Positions 8,592 through 19,453 of a stretch of DNA of 64,000 nt are shown here, one piece after another. Position numbers and translations under genes: made by a program. The notes under the pieces were generated by a model, which was not told the DNA's origin, did no database searches, and saw only the letters and a program-made list of their open reading frames with translations. Source of the DNA: Acidithiobacillus sp. HP-2 (GTDB lineage Bacteria > Pseudomonadota > Gammaproteobacteria > Acidithiobacillales > Acidithiobacillaceae); contig NZ_JACKZA010000006.1 in the NCBI RefSeq assembly GCF_015100155.1, positions 1-64,000 of the forward strand. Reading direction: 5' to 3'. Within the stretch, counting starts at the first letter, position 1. The number at the start of each line of letters is the position of its first letter.

Positions 8592-8946
8592 GTAAGCGTT
8601 CAGCGAACCCAAGCTTGCGGATTGGCGCCAATCAGGCTAATGCAGATTTTTTCCAGTTCTACGGTAGGAGTTCGTGGAGTTTTTTATTGGGCAAGGTCGG
8701 GAGCTTGTCGAGGACATCACAGAGGTAGGCGAAGGGCTCAATACCGTTAAGCTTGCACGTTTCGATGATGCTGTAAAAGGTGGCGGCCCGTTCACCACCC
8801 GCGTCATTACCCACGAACAAGAAATTCTTGCGGCCAATGGCCACGCCCCGCAGCGCCCGCTCTACCGGATTATTGTCGATGCTGAGCTGACCTTCTTCGA
8901 GGTACAGCGTCAGGTCTTCCAACGCTTCAGCGCTTTATTAGAGGCC
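8592..8946 (-). mobile_element. IS66-family remnant (transposase 3' end plus terminal repeat)
   Basis: The sequence at 8592 (GTAAGCGTTC) matches the GTAAGC ends typical of IS66 elements. The leftward coding remnant ends near 8637. The fragment stops abruptly at about 8946, next to the end of the DUF262 gene, so the 5' part of the element has been lost. The remnant separates the TIR gene from the DUF262 pair. Confidence 0.75.
8637..8946 (-). pseudogene. IS66 transposase (TnpC) C-terminal fragment, frameshifted
   Basis: The fragment reads SNKALKRW in one frame (about 8944-8921), then continues as DLTLYLEEGQLSIDNNPVER, ALRGVAIGRKNFLFVGND and AGGERAATFYS in a shifted frame. These are the conserved last segments of the IS66 transposase catalytic domain. 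A single missing base in the run after CGTTGG explains the shift. The frame ends near 8637 after KLHELLP. No start or catalytic Asp residues remain, so it is inactive. Confidence 0.8.
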
Positions 8947-8947
8947 G

Positions 8948-9934
8948 CTACACCAGCATATATTTCTTAAATAAATCAGACCTATTAATCCTTGCTTTCC
9001 TGTCATTTGTTCCAGAATACATTGAATGATAGAAAAGCCCATGATCTGTTTCTTTCATGTTTTTACTTCTGAGAACGTTTTGATCAAATTCATTTAAACG
9101 ACTGATAAGATCTGAAGGGATAGCGCCTGCAAAACAAAGCTCTACCACAAGAGTAAAAAAGCATGATTTTCTAAACCAAATCGAATCTACCTCCAGGCCC
9201 AAATCCTGAATTATGGCTATCGCCTTAAGCACTTGTGATTTCACTTTATGAGACTCGGGAAATTCTTCATTATATTCCGCCACACACTTTTCCACTTCAT
9301 TGTCACGAGGAAAATAGCCTCCTCTTATCAAAGTCGACATGACCTGCAGGAAGAAGTGAACATCTGCCATTCGCGTAAATTCAGACTCATGAAACACACC
9401 AAACTGATCAAGTTCTACTTCATTCGCCAAATCTTTGGCAACCTGAATAAACTTTCCATCGTAGATGGCATTGTGTATTTCTATATCTTCAAGCTTGAAT
9501 TTTGTCAGATTTATTCGTCTAAATATCTCTCTGATTAGGCCTTCTTCAACCTTCCCTATATCACGTACAACAATCTGGTAAGAAAGAAAATCCTCGCGCT
9601 GCTCTTCGGTCAAACTTACGAAGCTGGGTACAATTCTAAGATCTTTTTTAAAGTCGTTCTCAATATAGTTTTTAATTGTAGTCAGGCGCTGCTGGCCATC
9701 GATTACCTTCTGGGTAGTTCTCAATTTTTTGGTATCCGTAATTCCTTGGCAAACATATATTTCAGGAAATGGAAAGCCATGAAGTATGGTGTCTAAAAAT
9801 TGCTCTTGATGCTCTTGTGTCCAGACAAACTTTCTTTGAAAATCTGGGCTTAGATCTAATCTATTAGTGTCAATTTTTTCATAAATATCTGCAATTGTGG
9901 GATTGGTAACAGAAGGCTTAATCTGCGTTGACAT
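8948..9934 (-). CDS. DUF262 (GmrS-like) domain protein
   Basis: The 328-residue protein has the DUF262 signature: LSPDFQRKFVW at 28-38 and the hallmark DGQQRLTTI at 79-87, followed by helical segments. DUF262 forms the N-terminal, nucleotide-handling half of GmrSD-type modification-dependent nucleases and the larger part of many stand-alone defence proteins. The DUF1524 HNH nuclease half is absent, so any nuclease would have to be elsewhere. The ATG overlaps the stop of the nucleotidyltransferase gene by one base (TAATG), a coupled two-gene operon. The stop lies at the junction with the IS66 remnant, so a few C-terminal residues could have been replaced. Base composition is clearly more AT-rich than the core genes. 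Confidence 0.8.
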   Translation of the reverse strand: MSTQIKPSVTNPTIADIYEKIDTNRLDLSPDFQRKFVWTQEHQEQFLDTILHGFPFPEIYVCQGITDTKKLRTTQKVIDGQQRLTTIKNYIENDFKKDLRIVPSFVSLTEEQREDFLSYQIVVRDIGKVEEGLIREIFRRINLTKFKLEDIEIHNAIYDGKFIQVAKDLANEVELDQFGVFHESEFTRMADVHFFLQVMSTLIRGGYFPRDNEVEKCVAEYNEEFPESHKVKSQVLKAIAIIQDLGLEVDSIWFRKSCFFTLVVELCFAGAIPSDLISRLNEFDQNVLRSKNMKETDHGLFYHSMYSGTNDRKARINRSDLFKKYMLV

Positions 9935-10545
9935 TAGTTTTTCCTCAGGTTTCTTGATCGCTTTAAATCTTTTATCCCAGAAAGGGTGTAATTTTCTAGA
10001 TGCTCATAGCTTTTAAAAACGCCCGCATTTACGTGATAATTACCGGCCTCTGATTTTCCATTGGATATGCCTCTAAAAAACTCAAACCAATCATTCTTGA
10101 TTGCCTTCATCTGAAAGGATACCGGAAGCTTGTCAGGACGAATCCAACCAAGTGCTACATACTCTAGGAATGAATGATAAATTTTTAGTTCTCTAGCACT
10201 GACTGAAGTTCTATTTTTTCTGATCATCATTTGATATTCGGCGATATTAGTCATCAACCTCTCAAACAGTCTTGGTGACACAATGGCAACATCAATATCA
10301 GAGTCATAATCAAAGCTTTTTTTCTTAAACGGACTAAATCCTAGCTTCGCCGATCCTGTAATAAATATTTCGTGGAAAGGGATGCCGAACTTTTTCGCAA
10401 TCCGTTTCCTAAAATCGTAGAACTCCTCATCCCGAGTATTGAATATATAGGGCGTGCCATGTAAAGCATGCTTTCGGCAAAATTCGAGGACATCTTCTTC
10501 ATTATTTTTGTTTTTAAGTTCAGCACTAAATTCATCTAAGTTCAT
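9934..10545 (-). CDS. Nucleotidyltransferase-fold protein paired with DUF262
   Basis: The 203-residue protein carries the polymerase-beta-type nucleotidyltransferase signature GSAKLGF (64-70) followed by DSDIDVAI (81-88), giving two acidic metal ligands. The N-terminal 60 residues contain an acidic helical stretch (DEFSAELKNKNNEEDVLEF), and the C-terminal half has a helical region with aromatic residues. It is the first gene of a leftward two-gene operon with the DUF262 gene, joined by a one-base overlap. Substrate and product are unknown; possibilities include modification of a protein, tRNA or nucleotide. The AT-rich composition and its neighbours suggest horizontal transfer. Confidence 0.7.
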   Translation of the reverse strand: MNLDEFSAELKNKNNEEDVLEFCRKHALHGTPYIFNTRDEEFYDFRKRIAKKFGIPFHEIFITGSAKLGFSPFKKKSFDYDSDIDVAIVSPRLFERLMTNIAEYQMMIRKNRTSVSARELKIYHSFLEYVALGWIRPDKLPVSFQMKAIKNDWFEFFRGISNGKSEAGNYHVNAGVFKSYEHLENYTLSGIKDLKRSRNLRKN

Positions 10546-10817
10546 TATTCATCCTAACACTGGACTCTATTGCTTCTAACGTAATTTAAACAGCATGATT
10601 CTGACTAATACGCACATTATAAAAATGCTCCATGAAAGTCAGTATCCTGTATTTCAAATTATTTACCATCAGATATAACTTTAGGAAAACCTAAAACATT
10701 CCAGAAGATAAATACAGCCATAATTCAGAACCAGATCCAAACTTCTGAGCTCGGTGCGTACTCACATATGGGCAATGCATCACCATTTTTCCGTAAAACC
10801 CAACAATCACCCCAACA
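10546..10817. other. AT-rich intergenic spacer
   Basis: The stretch separates the leftward nucleotidyltransferase gene from the leftward end of nrdB. It is strongly AT-rich on its left half and must hold the promoter of the nucleotidyltransferase operon. I see no convincing -35/-10 pair, terminator or small gene in it. It marks the border between the accessory region and the core chromosome. Confidence 0.5.
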
Positions 10818-11933
10818 TCAATCCCAACTCAGCGCCCCCCCAGTCTGATATTCCGTCACCCGAGTTTCAAAAAAGTTCTTTTCCTTTTTGAGATCCATCA
10901 TTTCGCTCATCCACGGGAAAGGGTTTTGTACGCCCGGATATTGCTGGGGCAGGCCCAGTTGTACCAGGCGCCGGTTTCCGATGAATTTGACGTAGTCCTT
11001 GAATATCGGGGCATTCAGACCCAGAACCCCACGGGGCATGGTGTCGTCGGCGTAGGCGCATTCCAGTTCCACGCCACGGCGGATCAGATCAATAATTTCC
11101 TGCTGGAAGCTTTCTGTCCAAAGCTGTGGGTTTTCGACCTTGATCTGATTGGCTAAATCAATGCCAAAATTACAGTGCATGGATTCATCGCGCAGAATGT
11201 ACTGGTATTGTTCGGCAGCGCCTACCATCTTGTTCTGTCGGCCCATGGCCAGAATCTGGCTGAACCCGACATAGAAAAAAGTCCCTTCCATAATAGCCGC
11301 AAAAACAATCAGGGAGCGCAGCAGTTTCTGGTCATTTTCTAGGGTGCCCGTCTTGAAGTTGGGGTCGGCCAGGATGTCGATGAAGGGCATCAGAAACTGG
11401 TCTTTATCCCGCACCGACGGTACTTCGTGGTACATGTTGAAGATTTCACCTTCATCCAGGCCAATGGATTCGACAATATACTGGTAGGCGTGGGTGTGAA
11501 TGGCTTCCTCAAAGGCTTGCCGTAACATGTATTGGCGGCATTCTGGCGCGGTGATGTGCCGATAGGTGCCTAGTACAATGTTATTGGCAGCGAGGCTGTC
11601 GGCGGTCACAAAAAAACCAAGATTACGCTTGACGATGCGGCGCTCATCTTCCGTGAGGCCTTTGGGGTCTTTCCAGAGGGCAATATCACGGGACATCTGG
11701 ATTTCCTGGGGCATCCAGTGGTTGGCGCAGGCAGCCAGATACTTGTCCCAGGCCCACTGATACTTGAAAGGAACCAGTTGATTGACATCCGCACGACCGT
11801 TGATGATGCGTTTGTCTTCGGCACGTACCCGGGCGAAACGTATGCTTTCCTCTTCCGGCACAGACTCCGGCAAATCATTCAGGCTGCTGCTGCGTAGTGG
11901 TTCGGGACGCAGGCTGTTTTCAAAATTCAACAT
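10818..11933 (-). CDS. nrdB: Ribonucleoside-diphosphate reductase beta subunit (class I)
   Basis: Radical-generating subunit of aerobic ribonucleotide reductase, which supplies deoxynucleotides. The di-metal ligands are visible: Asp112, Glu143, His146, Glu216, Glu250 and His253. Tyr150 sits four residues after His146, the place of the radical tyrosine, so this is a tyrosyl-radical type and not the Phe-containing class Ic. At 371 residues the length is normal. It is read leftward 20 bases after nrdA and should be co-transcribed with it under the NrdR-like boxes upstream of nrdA. The C-terminus (GALSWD), normally the tail that docks in NrdA, is intact. Confidence 0.95.
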   Translation of the reverse strand: MLNFENSLRPEPLRSSSLNDLPESVPEEESIRFARVRAEDKRIINGRADVNQLVPFKYQWAWDKYLAACANHWMPQEIQMSRDIALWKDPKGLTEDERRIVKRNLGFFVTADSLAANNIVLGTYRHITAPECRQYMLRQAFEEAIHTHAYQYIVESIGLDEGEIFNMYHEVPSVRDKDQFLMPFIDILADPNFKTGTLENDQKLLRSLIVFAAIMEGTFFYVGFSQILAMGRQNKMVGAAEQYQYILRDESMHCNFGIDLANQIKVENPQLWTESFQQEIIDLIRRGVELECAYADDTMPRGVLGLNAPIFKDYVKFIGNRRLVQLGLPQQYPGVQNPFPWMSEMMDLKKEKNFFETRVTEYQTGGALSWD

Positions 11934-11953
11934 AACGGCAATTTCTCCTCTGC

Positions 11954-14806
11954 TTATTGGCAGGCTTCACAGGTGGGATCATCAATGGCACAGGCCTTGG
12001 GCTGGTGGCCGGACACGGCATTGAGAGTGCCTGTTTGTACAGTAGATTTTTCCGCCGCTGTGGCTCCCAGCGAGCGCAGGTAATAGGTGGTTTTGAGCCC
12101 GCGCTTCCAGGCCAGACGGTAGGTTTCATCAATTTTCTTGCCGGACGGCTGGCCAAAATACAGATTCAGACTCTGCGCCTGATCCAGCCATTTCTGACGA
12201 CGGGCAGCGGCTTCGACCAGCCATTCCGGATCAGTTTCGAAGGCATTGGCGTAGAGCGGCTTGAGGGCGGCAGGAATGCGATCCACGGGCAAGACTGATC
12301 CGTCGAAGTATTTGAGGTCATTGACCATGACTTCGTCCCAGAGTCCCTGACGTTTGAGGTCATGCACCAGGTAGCTGTTTACCACCGTAAATTCGCCGGA
12401 CAGGTTGGATTTGACGTAAAGGTTTTGATAAATGGGCTCAATCCCCTGACTGACGCCAACAATGTTGGAAATGGTCGCCGTGGGGGCAATGGCCAGACAA
12501 TTGCTGTTACGGATGCCTTTGCGAACTTTGTCCCGCAGCCCGTTCCAGTCGAGGCGAATGCTGCGGTCTACATCAACGCCATGTTCACGGCTGGCGGCCA
12601 GCAGTTCGATGCTGTCGATGGGCAATGCCCCCTGACTCCAGAGTGAACCCTGGAAGCTCGGGTAACTGCCCCGTTCCTGCGCCAGATCGGCAGAAGCCTC
12701 AATGGCGTAGTAGGAAATCACTTCCTGACTGATGTCTGCAAAGGCGACGGCCGCTGGCGAAGCATAGGGTATCCGCATTTCCAGCAGGGCATCTGAAAAG
12801 CCCATCAGACCCAGACCCACAGGACGATGGCGCATATTGCTGTTGCGCGCTTTGGCCACGGCGTAGTAGTTCATGTCGATGACATTGTCGAGCATGCGCA
12901 TGGCGGTGCGGATGGTCCGGCTGAGCTTGTCGGTGTCCAGCAGTTCCAGCAGATCTTCGGGCGTGCTGTCGGTGCGCAGGGTGGATTGATCGGTGCTTGC
13001 GGTATTTTTCAGGTGCGCAATCAGGTTCACGGAGCCCAGATTACAAACGGCAATTTCCTTGTCGTTGGTGTTGAGGGTGATTTCCGTGCAGAGATTGGAA
13101 CTATGTACGACACCCACGTGCTGCTGCGGGCTGCGCAAATTGCAGGGGTCCTTGAAGGTAATCCAGGGATGGCCGGTTTCAAACAGCATGGTCAGCATTT
13201 TGCGCCACAGCTGCAGGGCGGGGATTTTTTTGTACAGTTCGATTTCACCCGCATCGGCCATACGCTCGTAATGTTCGTAGCGTTCCCGGAAAGCGGAGCC
13301 GGTCAGATCATGCAGATCTGCCGTTTCATTCGGGCTGAACAGCGTCCAGGCAGTACCACTTTCCACTCGCTCCATAAACAGGTCAGGAATCCAGTTGGCG
13401 GTGTTCATGTCATGGGTGCGGCGCCGGTCATCGCCGGTGTTTTTGCGCAGTTCCAGAAATTCCTCGATGTCCATGTGCCAGGTTTCGAGGTAGGCGCAGA
13501 CTGCACCCTTGCGCTTGCCGCCCTGGTTGACGGCAACAGCGGTGTCATTGACCACCTTGAGGAAGGGCACGACTCCCTGGGATTTACCATTGGTGCCCTT
13601 GATGAAAGAACCCAGAGCCCGTACGGGAGTCCAGTCATTACCCAGGCCGCCGCTGAATTTGGAGAGCAGGGCGTTTTCCTTGATGGCCTCGTAAATATCG
13701 TCCAGATCGTCGCCCACGGTGGTCAGGAAGCAGCTCGACAATTGCGGCCGCAAGGTTCCTGAGTTGAAAAGAGTGGGGGTCGAACTGACAAAATCGAAGC
13801 TGGACAGCACTTCATAAAAGGCGATGGCCTGTTCTTCACGGTCCACTTCATTGACAGCCAGACCCATGGCCACCCGCATCCAGAAAGACTGAGGCAGTTC
13901 AATGTGGCGTTCGCGGACATGCAGGAAGTAACGATCATAAAGAATCTGCAGGCCCAGATACTGGAAATTGAGATCGCGTTCGGGTTTGATGGCCGCCGTA
14001 ATACGGTCCAGATCATATTGACCAAGGCGCGGATCAATCAGTTCGTGGGCAATGCCGGTCTGCAGGTAATCCCGGAAGTATTCAGGATAGCGTGCGGCCA
14101 TTTCGGTCTGGGTGGCGGCTTCACCCAACACTTCCCAGCGTACCCGGTCCAGCAACAGGCGCGCAGAAACATAAGCATAGGCGGGGTCGCGCTCGATCAT
14201 GACCCGGCTGGCCAAAATGGGAGCCTGAAACAGTTCATCTTCGCTGATGCCATCGTACAGATTTTTGCTGGTGTTGTTCATCAGGGTATCAACGGAAACA
14301 GCCTCGCCAAGGCCGCTGCAGGCTTCCTCAATGACGGCCCGCAAACGCTTCAGATCCAGCGCCCGCTGCGTACCGTCTGGATATTTCACCTGAATTTGCG
14401 GTATGTCCGCCTGCGGGGCTGAAATGCTCTGTTGACGGCGTTCGCGGGCGCGCTCTTCGCGGTAAAGCACATAGGCACGTGCGACTTCGTGTTCGCCCGC
14501 CCGCATCAAGGCCAGCTCTACCTGATCCTGAATGTCTTCGATGTGAAAGGTGCCACCACCCGGCTGGCGTCTTTGCAGCGCCTCAATGACCTGCCCGGTC
14601 AGGCGCGTGACGAGGTCGCGCACCCGGGCGCTGGCGGCACCGCCGCCACCTTCCACGGCCAGAAAGGCTTTGGTCATGGCAATATGAATTTTGCTGGCAT
14701 CAAAGGTGACCATCGCATTGTTGCGGCGAATGACCTTGTAATGACTGGCTTCTGATGGATCGTATGCAGGATTGCTGACAACAGTTTGAGCGGCGGGATT
14801 GGGCAT
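11954..14806 (-). CDS. nrdA: Ribonucleoside-diphosphate reductase alpha subunit (class I)
   Basis: Catalytic subunit converting ribonucleoside diphosphates to deoxy forms. The 950-residue chain is long because the N-terminus holds a clear ATP-cone (about 22-115, starting [10 protein letters not shown]) and a second, more diverged cone-like segment (about 138-225). The catalytic core shows the STPTLFNSG and SSCFL region, NLCTE with the thiyl-radical Cys and Glu, and AVCNLGS with the redox partner Cys. The C-terminus ends CEACQ, the shuttle cysteine pair. GGAG seven bases before the ATG at 14806 is the ribosome site. It leads the nrdAB operon. Confidence 0.95.
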   Translation of the reverse strand: MPNPAAQTVVSNPAYDPSEASHYKVIRRNNAMVTFDASKIHIAMTKAFLAVEGGGGAASARVRDLVTRLTGQVIEALQRRQPGGGTFHIEDIQDQVELALMRAGEHEVARAYVLYREERARERRQQSISAPQADIPQIQVKYPDGTQRALDLKRLRAVIEEACSGLGEAVSVDTLMNNTSKNLYDGISEDELFQAPILASRVMIERDPAYAYVSARLLLDRVRWEVLGEAATQTEMAARYPEYFRDYLQTGIAHELIDPRLGQYDLDRITAAIKPERDLNFQYLGLQILYDRYFLHVRERHIELPQSFWMRVAMGLAVNEVDREEQAIAFYEVLSSFDFVSSTPTLFNSGTLRPQLSSCFLTTVGDDLDDIYEAIKENALLSKFSGGLGNDWTPVRALGSFIKGTNGKSQGVVPFLKVVNDTAVAVNQGGKRKGAVCAYLETWHMDIEEFLELRKNTGDDRRRTHDMNTANWIPDLFMERVESGTAWTLFSPNETADLHDLTGSAFRERYEHYERMADAGEIELYKKIPALQLWRKMLTMLFETGHPWITFKDPCNLRSPQQHVGVVHSSNLCTEITLNTNDKEIAVCNLGSVNLIAHLKNTASTDQSTLRTDSTPEDLLELLDTDKLSRTIRTAMRMLDNVIDMNYYAVAKARNSNMRHRPVGLGLMGFSDALLEMRIPYASPAAVAFADISQEVISYYAIEASADLAQERGSYPSFQGSLWSQGALPIDSIELLAASREHGVDVDRSIRLDWNGLRDKVRKGIRNSNCLAIAPTATISNIVGVSQGIEPIYQNLYVKSNLSGEFTVVNSYLVHDLKRQGLWDEVMVNDLKYFDGSVLPVDRIPAALKPLYANAFETDPEWLVEAAARRQKWLDQAQSLNLYFGQPSGKKIDETYRLAWKRGLKTTYYLRSLGATAAEKSTVQTGTLNAVSGHQPKACAIDDPTCEACQ

Positions 14807-14900
14807 GTTGAGACTCCGAAGCTGGGCGTAAAGGGCCTGGAAAAAGCGTTTATGTCACGCAATGGGCACCCGGAAAACAATTGCCTGCCAGACGCCCCAC

Positions 14901-14947
14901 ACACCAAATATAGTCTTGCTGGTGCTGTTGTCAACTACATATTGTGG
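14901..14947 (-). promoter_or_regulatory. Tandem NrdR-like boxes upstream of nrdA
   Basis: Two 16-base sites resemble the NrdR consensus acaCwAtATaTwGtgt: ACACCAAATATAGTCT at 14901-14916 (13 of 16) and CAACTACATATTGTGG at 14932-14947 (12 of 16). Their starts are 31 bases apart, the roughly three-turn spacing known for NrdR pairs. They lie 95-141 bases before the nrdA start, where NrdR would repress the operon when dATP is high. Confidence 0.7.
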
Positions 14948-15119
14948 ATGAAAGGGTGGATAAATGGCTTGCAAGTTGTGGATAAGATAGCCAGTGCAAT
15001 CATTTTGCGAAGATTTTTGTGGAAGTTACAGAGCGCGTCTAAAGAAATTAAAATTTGGACTTGTTCTAACTGGTCTCTTGGGCGCATACTGACGGTATGG
15101 ACTCTCAAGGAAGGATGAT

Positions 15120-16565
15120 ATGACTGCTTCAACCCTCGATATAGCGCGTGCCACCTTGTTTACTCCCGGCGGTATCAGTGAAGGGGAGCTGGAAAAAGTG
15201 TTTGGCCGACTGTCTCATCGGGCGCTGGACGATGCCGACCTGTACTTTCAGTACAGTCGCAGCGAAGGCTTCAGTCTTGAAGAAGGGGTGGTGAAAAACG
15301 GGAGTCATGCCATTGAACAGGGGGTAGGGGTGCGCGCCATTCAGGGTGAGCGCCAGGGCTTGGCCTACTCCGATGAAATTGGTGTCGAAGCGCTGCTGAC
15401 GGCGGCCGATGCAGCGCGCGCCATTGTCCATCAGCCGGGTGAAAATCGGGGCCTGGTCTGGCAGCGGCGCAATGGGCTGTCCTTGTATCAGCCAACCGAT
15501 CCGTTGGCCTCTATCCCCAACGAAGAAAAAATCGCCCTGCTGGAGCGGGTGGAGCAAGTGGCGCGGTCGGTAGACCCCCGCATTGTTCAGGTGATGGCCA
15601 GTCTGAGCGCCAAATTTGAGGCGGTGCTGGTGGCGCGGCTGGATGGCACCATGGCGGCAGACGTCCGTCCTTTGGTACGTCTCCATGTTTCGGCCATTGC
15701 CGAGCAGGGTGGACGGCGCGAGCAAGGGAGCGCCGGTGGTGGTGGTCGTTATGATTACCAGACCTTCCTGAAGGGCCAGATGGCCGATGATTTTGCCCGC
15801 GAAGCCGCGCGTCAGGCGCTGATTAATCTGGAAGCTGAAGCGGCCCCGGCAGGGAGTATGGATGTGGTGCTGGGGCCGGGTTGGCCGGGCATTTTACTGC
15901 ATGAAGCCATCGGCCATGGCTTGGAAGGTGATTTCAATCGCAAGGGCACCAGTGCATTTAGTGGGCGGGTCGGTGAGCGGGTTGCGGCTCCTGGGGTGAC
16001 CGTGGTGGACGACGGTACCCTCGAAAATCGCCGGGGCAGCCTGAATGTCGATGACGAAGGCACGGAAACCCAGTGTACCACCCTCATCGAAGACGGCATC
16101 CTCAAGGGCTATTTACAGGACACACTCAACGCCCGCCTGACCGGCACCCGTTCTACCGGCAATGGTCGTCGCGAGTCCTACGCGCATCTCCCCATGCCCC
16201 GGATGACCAATACCTACATGCGTGCGGGGGATCGGGATCCTCAGGAAATTATTGCCAGTGTCCGGCGTGGTCTCTATGCAGTGAACTTTGGCGGGGGGCA
16301 GGTAGATATTACCAACGGTAAGTTTGTGTTTTCCGCTTCTGAAGCCTATCTCATTGAAAATGGTAAAATAACCCGGCCAATAAAAGGGGCGACACTGATT
16401 GGCAACGGTCCGGATGTACTGACCAGGGTTGAAATGATCGGTAATGACCTCCAGTTAGATACGGGTGTGGGTACTTGTGGCAAGGATGGCCAGAGTGTGC
16501 CGGTAGGCGTCGGTCAGCCTACTCTCAAAATACGCGATCTGACGGTGGGAGGAACACAGGGTTGA
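15120..16565 (+). CDS. tldD: Metalloprotease TldD
   Basis: Subunit of the TldD/TldE protease, which trims unfolded peptides and matures some modified peptides such as microcin B17. The zinc motif of the family, HEAIGH (HExxxH, residues 261-266), is intact in a 481-residue protein of normal length, and the C-terminal segment [17 protein letters not shown] is the conserved end. The ATG follows AAGGA at a good distance. It is divergent from nrdA, with a 313-base spacer holding the NrdR-like boxes and no second gene. No tldE/pmbA partner is in the window. ftsH follows after 96 bases. Confidence 0.93.
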   Translation: MTASTLDIARATLFTPGGISEGELEKVFGRLSHRALDDADLYFQYSRSEGFSLEEGVVKNGSHAIEQGVGVRAIQGERQGLAYSDEIGVEALLTAADAARAIVHQPGENRGLVWQRRNGLSLYQPTDPLASIPNEEKIALLERVEQVARSVDPRIVQVMASLSAKFEAVLVARLDGTMAADVRPLVRLHVSAIAEQGGRREQGSAGGGGRYDYQTFLKGQMADDFAREAARQALINLEAEAAPAGSMDVVLGPGWPGILLHEAIGHGLEGDFNRKGTSAFSGRVGERVAAPGVTVVDDGTLENRRGSLNVDDEGTETQCTTLIEDGILKGYLQDTLNARLTGTRSTGNGRRESYAHLPMPRMTNTYMRAGDRDPQEIIASVRRGLYAVNFGGGQVDITNGKFVFSASEAYLIENGKITRPIKGATLIGNGPDVLTRVEMIGNDLQLDTGVGTCGKDGQSVPVGVGQPTLKIRDLTVGGTQG

Positions 16566-16661
16566 ACAAAATCTTATTGTCAGTGGCTTTTCAGAGGGCT
16601 AACATCAAAGCGTCTGTCAGTCTTGAATCTGGATCAAATTCTCCCTTGCGGGGGGTAACTT

Positions 16662-18587
16662 ATGAATAATGTCTTAAAAAACGTTTTGTTATGGGTGGCC
16701 ATAGGGGTCATCCTGATGCTGGTGTTTCAGAACCTCAATACGAGTAGTTCGACGCCCGCTCAGGCTATGGACTTTTCGACGTTTGTGAATAGCATCAAGC
16801 AAGGGCAAGTGGCCGATGTGAATATTGATGCCAATCATGTAACGGGTAGTCTCAGTTCCGGGCAAAAGTTCAGCGTTTACACGCCGGCCAATGATACCCA
16901 GCTGGTGCCGCAGTTGCTTGCTGCAGGCGTAAAAATCAATGTGAAACCCCCGGCAGGGCAGTCTATTTTGCTGTCCATCCTGATTTCCTGGTTCCCCATG
17001 CTGCTGCTGATTGGTGTCTGGATTTTCTTCATGCGCCAGATGGGTGGCGGTGGTGCGGGTGGTCGAGGCGCCATGACATTCGGGCGCAGCAAGGCCCGGA
17101 TGCTGACTGAAGAAAACAACAAGGTCACCTTCGCTGATGTGGCGGGCGTTGAAGAGGCCAAGGAAGAGCTGGCGGAAATTGTCGACTTCCTGCGCGATCC
17201 CCAAAAATTCCAGCGTCTCGGTGGTCGGATTCCCAAGGGCGTGCTGTTGATGGGTTCACCGGGTGCCGGTAAAACCTTGTTGGCACGCGCCATTGCCGGT
17301 GAAGCCCGGGTACCGTTCTTCTCCATTTCCGGCTCTGATTTTGTGGAAATGTTCGTGGGTGTCGGCGCCTCGCGGGTTCGCGACATGTTCGAGCAGGCGA
17401 AAAAACATGCACCCTGCATCATTTTCATTGACGAAATTGATGCAGTTGGACGCCAGCGTGGCGCGGGTCTTGGCGGTGGTAATGATGAGCGCGAACAGAC
17501 CCTCAACCAGTTGCTGGTAGAGATGGATGGTTTTGAAGGTACGGAAGGGATTATTGTGGTGGCTGCCACCAACCGTCCGGATGTGCTGGATCCTGCCCTG
17601 TTGCGTCCTGGGCGTTTTGATCGTCAGGTCACTGTGCCTCTGCCCGATATTCGTGGTCGTGAACAGATTCTGCAGGTTCACATGCGCAAGGTGCCTATTA
17701 CACCCGACGTGGATCCCAAAGTCATTGCACGGGGTACGCCTGGTTTTTCCGGGGCTGATCTGGCCAATCTGGTCAACGAAGCAGCCTTGATGGCGGCGCG
17801 CAAGAGTAAGCGTCTGGTCGATATGCATGACTTTGAAAACGCCAAAGACAAGGTCATGATGGGTGCCGAACGCAAATCGGTAGTGATGAGTGACAAGCAG
17901 CGGGAAACTACGGCATATCATGAATCGGGTCATGCGGTGGTTGCCAAGTTGTTGCCCGGCACGGACCCGGTGCATAAGGTGACCATCATTCCTCGTGGCC
18001 GTGCATTGGGTGTAACCATGCAATTGCCCACTGAAGACCGCTTCAATTATGAGCGTGAGGAAATTCTCAGTAACATTTCCATCCTCATGGGTGGGCGTAT
18101 TGCCGAAGAAGTCTTTCTGAATCAGATGACCACGGGTGCGGGTAATGATATTGAACGCGCCACGGATCTGGCCCGGAAAATGGTGACCCAGTGGGGTATG
18201 TCCAGTATTGGCCCCATGGTGATCGGTGAGAAGGAAGAAGAAGTGTTCATCGGTCGGGAGATGACCAAGCATAGTAACATTTCCGAACAGACAGCCATGA
18301 CCGTGGACGGAGAAATCCGGGGCATCATTCGTGAACGTTATGATGTGGCGCGCAAGCTGATCGAGGGAAATCGCGACAAGGTCGAAGCTATGGCTCAGGC
18401 GTTGTTGAAGTACGAAACCCTGGATTCCAATCAGGTGAGCGACATCATGGCCGGGCGTGATCCCCGTCCGCCGGTAGATGACGCAGGCAGTTATCCGACC
18501 ATGCCCCCGGATGGTAATGCTGCCAGTTCGGATAAGACTGGCGGTCAGACGCTGCCGGGCCTTAATCCCGGAGAGCATCCCGTTTGA
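16662..18587 (+). CDS. ftsH: Membrane AAA+ zinc protease FtsH
   Basis: Inner-membrane ATP-dependent protease that degrades misassembled membrane proteins and short-lived regulators. The 641 residues show two membrane segments (about 5-24 and 103-124) around a small periplasmic domain, Walker A GSPGAGKT (198-205), Walker B with DEID (257-260), the second region of homology ([20 protein letters not shown]) and the zinc site HESGH (420-424). The ATG follows a GGGGGG-containing ribosome site. Its stop overlaps the folP start (TTGA), so ftsH-folP-glmM form one unit. Confidence 0.97.
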   Translation: MNNVLKNVLLWVAIGVILMLVFQNLNTSSSTPAQAMDFSTFVNSIKQGQVADVNIDANHVTGSLSSGQKFSVYTPANDTQLVPQLLAAGVKINVKPPAGQSILLSILISWFPMLLLIGVWIFFMRQMGGGGAGGRGAMTFGRSKARMLTEENNKVTFADVAGVEEAKEELAEIVDFLRDPQKFQRLGGRIPKGVLLMGSPGAGKTLLARAIAGEARVPFFSISGSDFVEMFVGVGASRVRDMFEQAKKHAPCIIFIDEIDAVGRQRGAGLGGGNDEREQTLNQLLVEMDGFEGTEGIIVVAATNRPDVLDPALLRPGRFDRQVTVPLPDIRGREQILQVHMRKVPITPDVDPKVIARGTPGFSGADLANLVNEAALMAARKSKRLVDMHDFENAKDKVMMGAERKSVVMSDKQRETTAYHESGHAVVAKLLPGTDPVHKVTIIPRGRALGVTMQLPTEDRFNYEREEILSNISILMGGRIAEEVFLNQMTTGAGNDIERATDLARKMVTQWGMSSIGPMVIGEKEEEVFIGREMTKHSNISEQTAMTVDGEIRGIIRERYDVARKLIEGNRDKVEAMAQALLKYETLDSNQVSDIMAGRDPRPPVDDAGSYPTMPPDGNAASSDKTGGQTLPGLNPGEHPV

Positions 18588-19453
18588 CCATAACGCTGGA
18601 TTGCAATGGGCGCCCGCTGTATTTGGGGCGCCCTTGTGTTATGGGGATTTTGAATGTCACCCCCGATTCTTTCTCCGATGGCGGAACTTATATCCGCCCG
18701 GAGTTGGCGGTTATGCGGGCACGCCAGATCTGGGAGAGTGGCGGCGACATCATTGATATTGGTGCGGAATCAACCCGTCCAGGTGCCCCCGCTGTTTCCG
18801 AGTCCGAAGAAATGGATCGCCTGCTTCCGGTGGTGGAAGCCGTTCTGGCGGCAGTACCTTTGCCGGTGTCCATAGATACCTACAAAGCCAACGTCATGCG
18901 CGAAGCCTGGTCCCTGGGGGCGGGATTGATGAATGATGTCACGGCACTGCAGGGCGATTCCCTATCGCTGGCCATGGTCGCAAAATTGGACATTCCGGTT
19001 TGCCTGATGCATATGCGGGGCACTCCAAGAAACATGCAGACCAATACCCACTATGACGATGTGCTTGGCGAGGTAACCCATTTTTTCAGGGAACGCATGG
19101 CTGTATGCGCAACAGCAGGAATCCGCCGTGAACAGTTATTGCTGGACCCCGGATTTGGTTTTGCCAAAGATCTACGGGGAAACTGCCGGCTTTTGCGGGA
19201 ACTGGACGTACTTCAAAGTCTGGGATTGCCGATTGTTGTCGGGGTTTCCCGAAAAAGCATGATTGGGGAGTTGTCTGGCGTCGCCCTTGCCGCTCAACGT
19301 CTGGCCGGTAGCCTTGCCGCCGCACTATGGGCTGTGGCCCATGGTGCGCAGGTGCTGCGCGTCCACGATGTGGCAGAAACGGTGCAGGCCATCAAAGTCT
19401 GGACAGGTATTCAGAAACAAGGGGCTGAAAAGCCGCTGAGGGAAACACAATGA
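18584..19453 (+). CDS. folP: Dihydropteroate synthase
   Basis: Joins p-aminobenzoate to dihydropterin pyrophosphate in folate synthesis and is the sulfonamide target. The 289-residue protein has the signature GILNVTPDSFSDGG (21-34), the DIGAESTRPG segment and later LDPGFGFAKD and GVSRKSMIG, in the expected order. The start is TTG at 18584, overlapping the ftsH stop by four bases, and the downstream glmM ATG overlaps the folP stop by four bases, so translation of all three is coupled. Confidence 0.95.
   Translation: MTITLDCNGRPLYLGRPCVMGILNVTPDSFSDGGTYIRPELAVMRARQIWESGGDIIDIGAESTRPGAPAVSESEEMDRLLPVVEAVLAAVPLPVSIDTYKANVMREAWSLGAGLMNDVTALQGDSLSLAMVAKLDIPVCLMHMRGTPRNMQTNTHYDDVLGEVTHFFRERMAVCATAGIRREQLLLDPGFGFAKDLRGNCRLLRELDVLQSLGLPIVVGVSRKSMIGELSGVALAAQRLAGSLAAALWAVAHGAQVLRVHDVAETVQAIKVWTGIQKQGAEKPLRETQ

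Noticed and set aside
12827-13762. 311-codon rightward frame inside nrdA
   Set aside because: A mirror frame caused by GC-rich codon usage; nrdA with all catalytic cysteines is on the other strand.
17256-18578. 440-codon leftward frame inside ftsH
   Set aside because: Antisense to the AAA+ and protease domains of FtsH; no ribosome site and no family.
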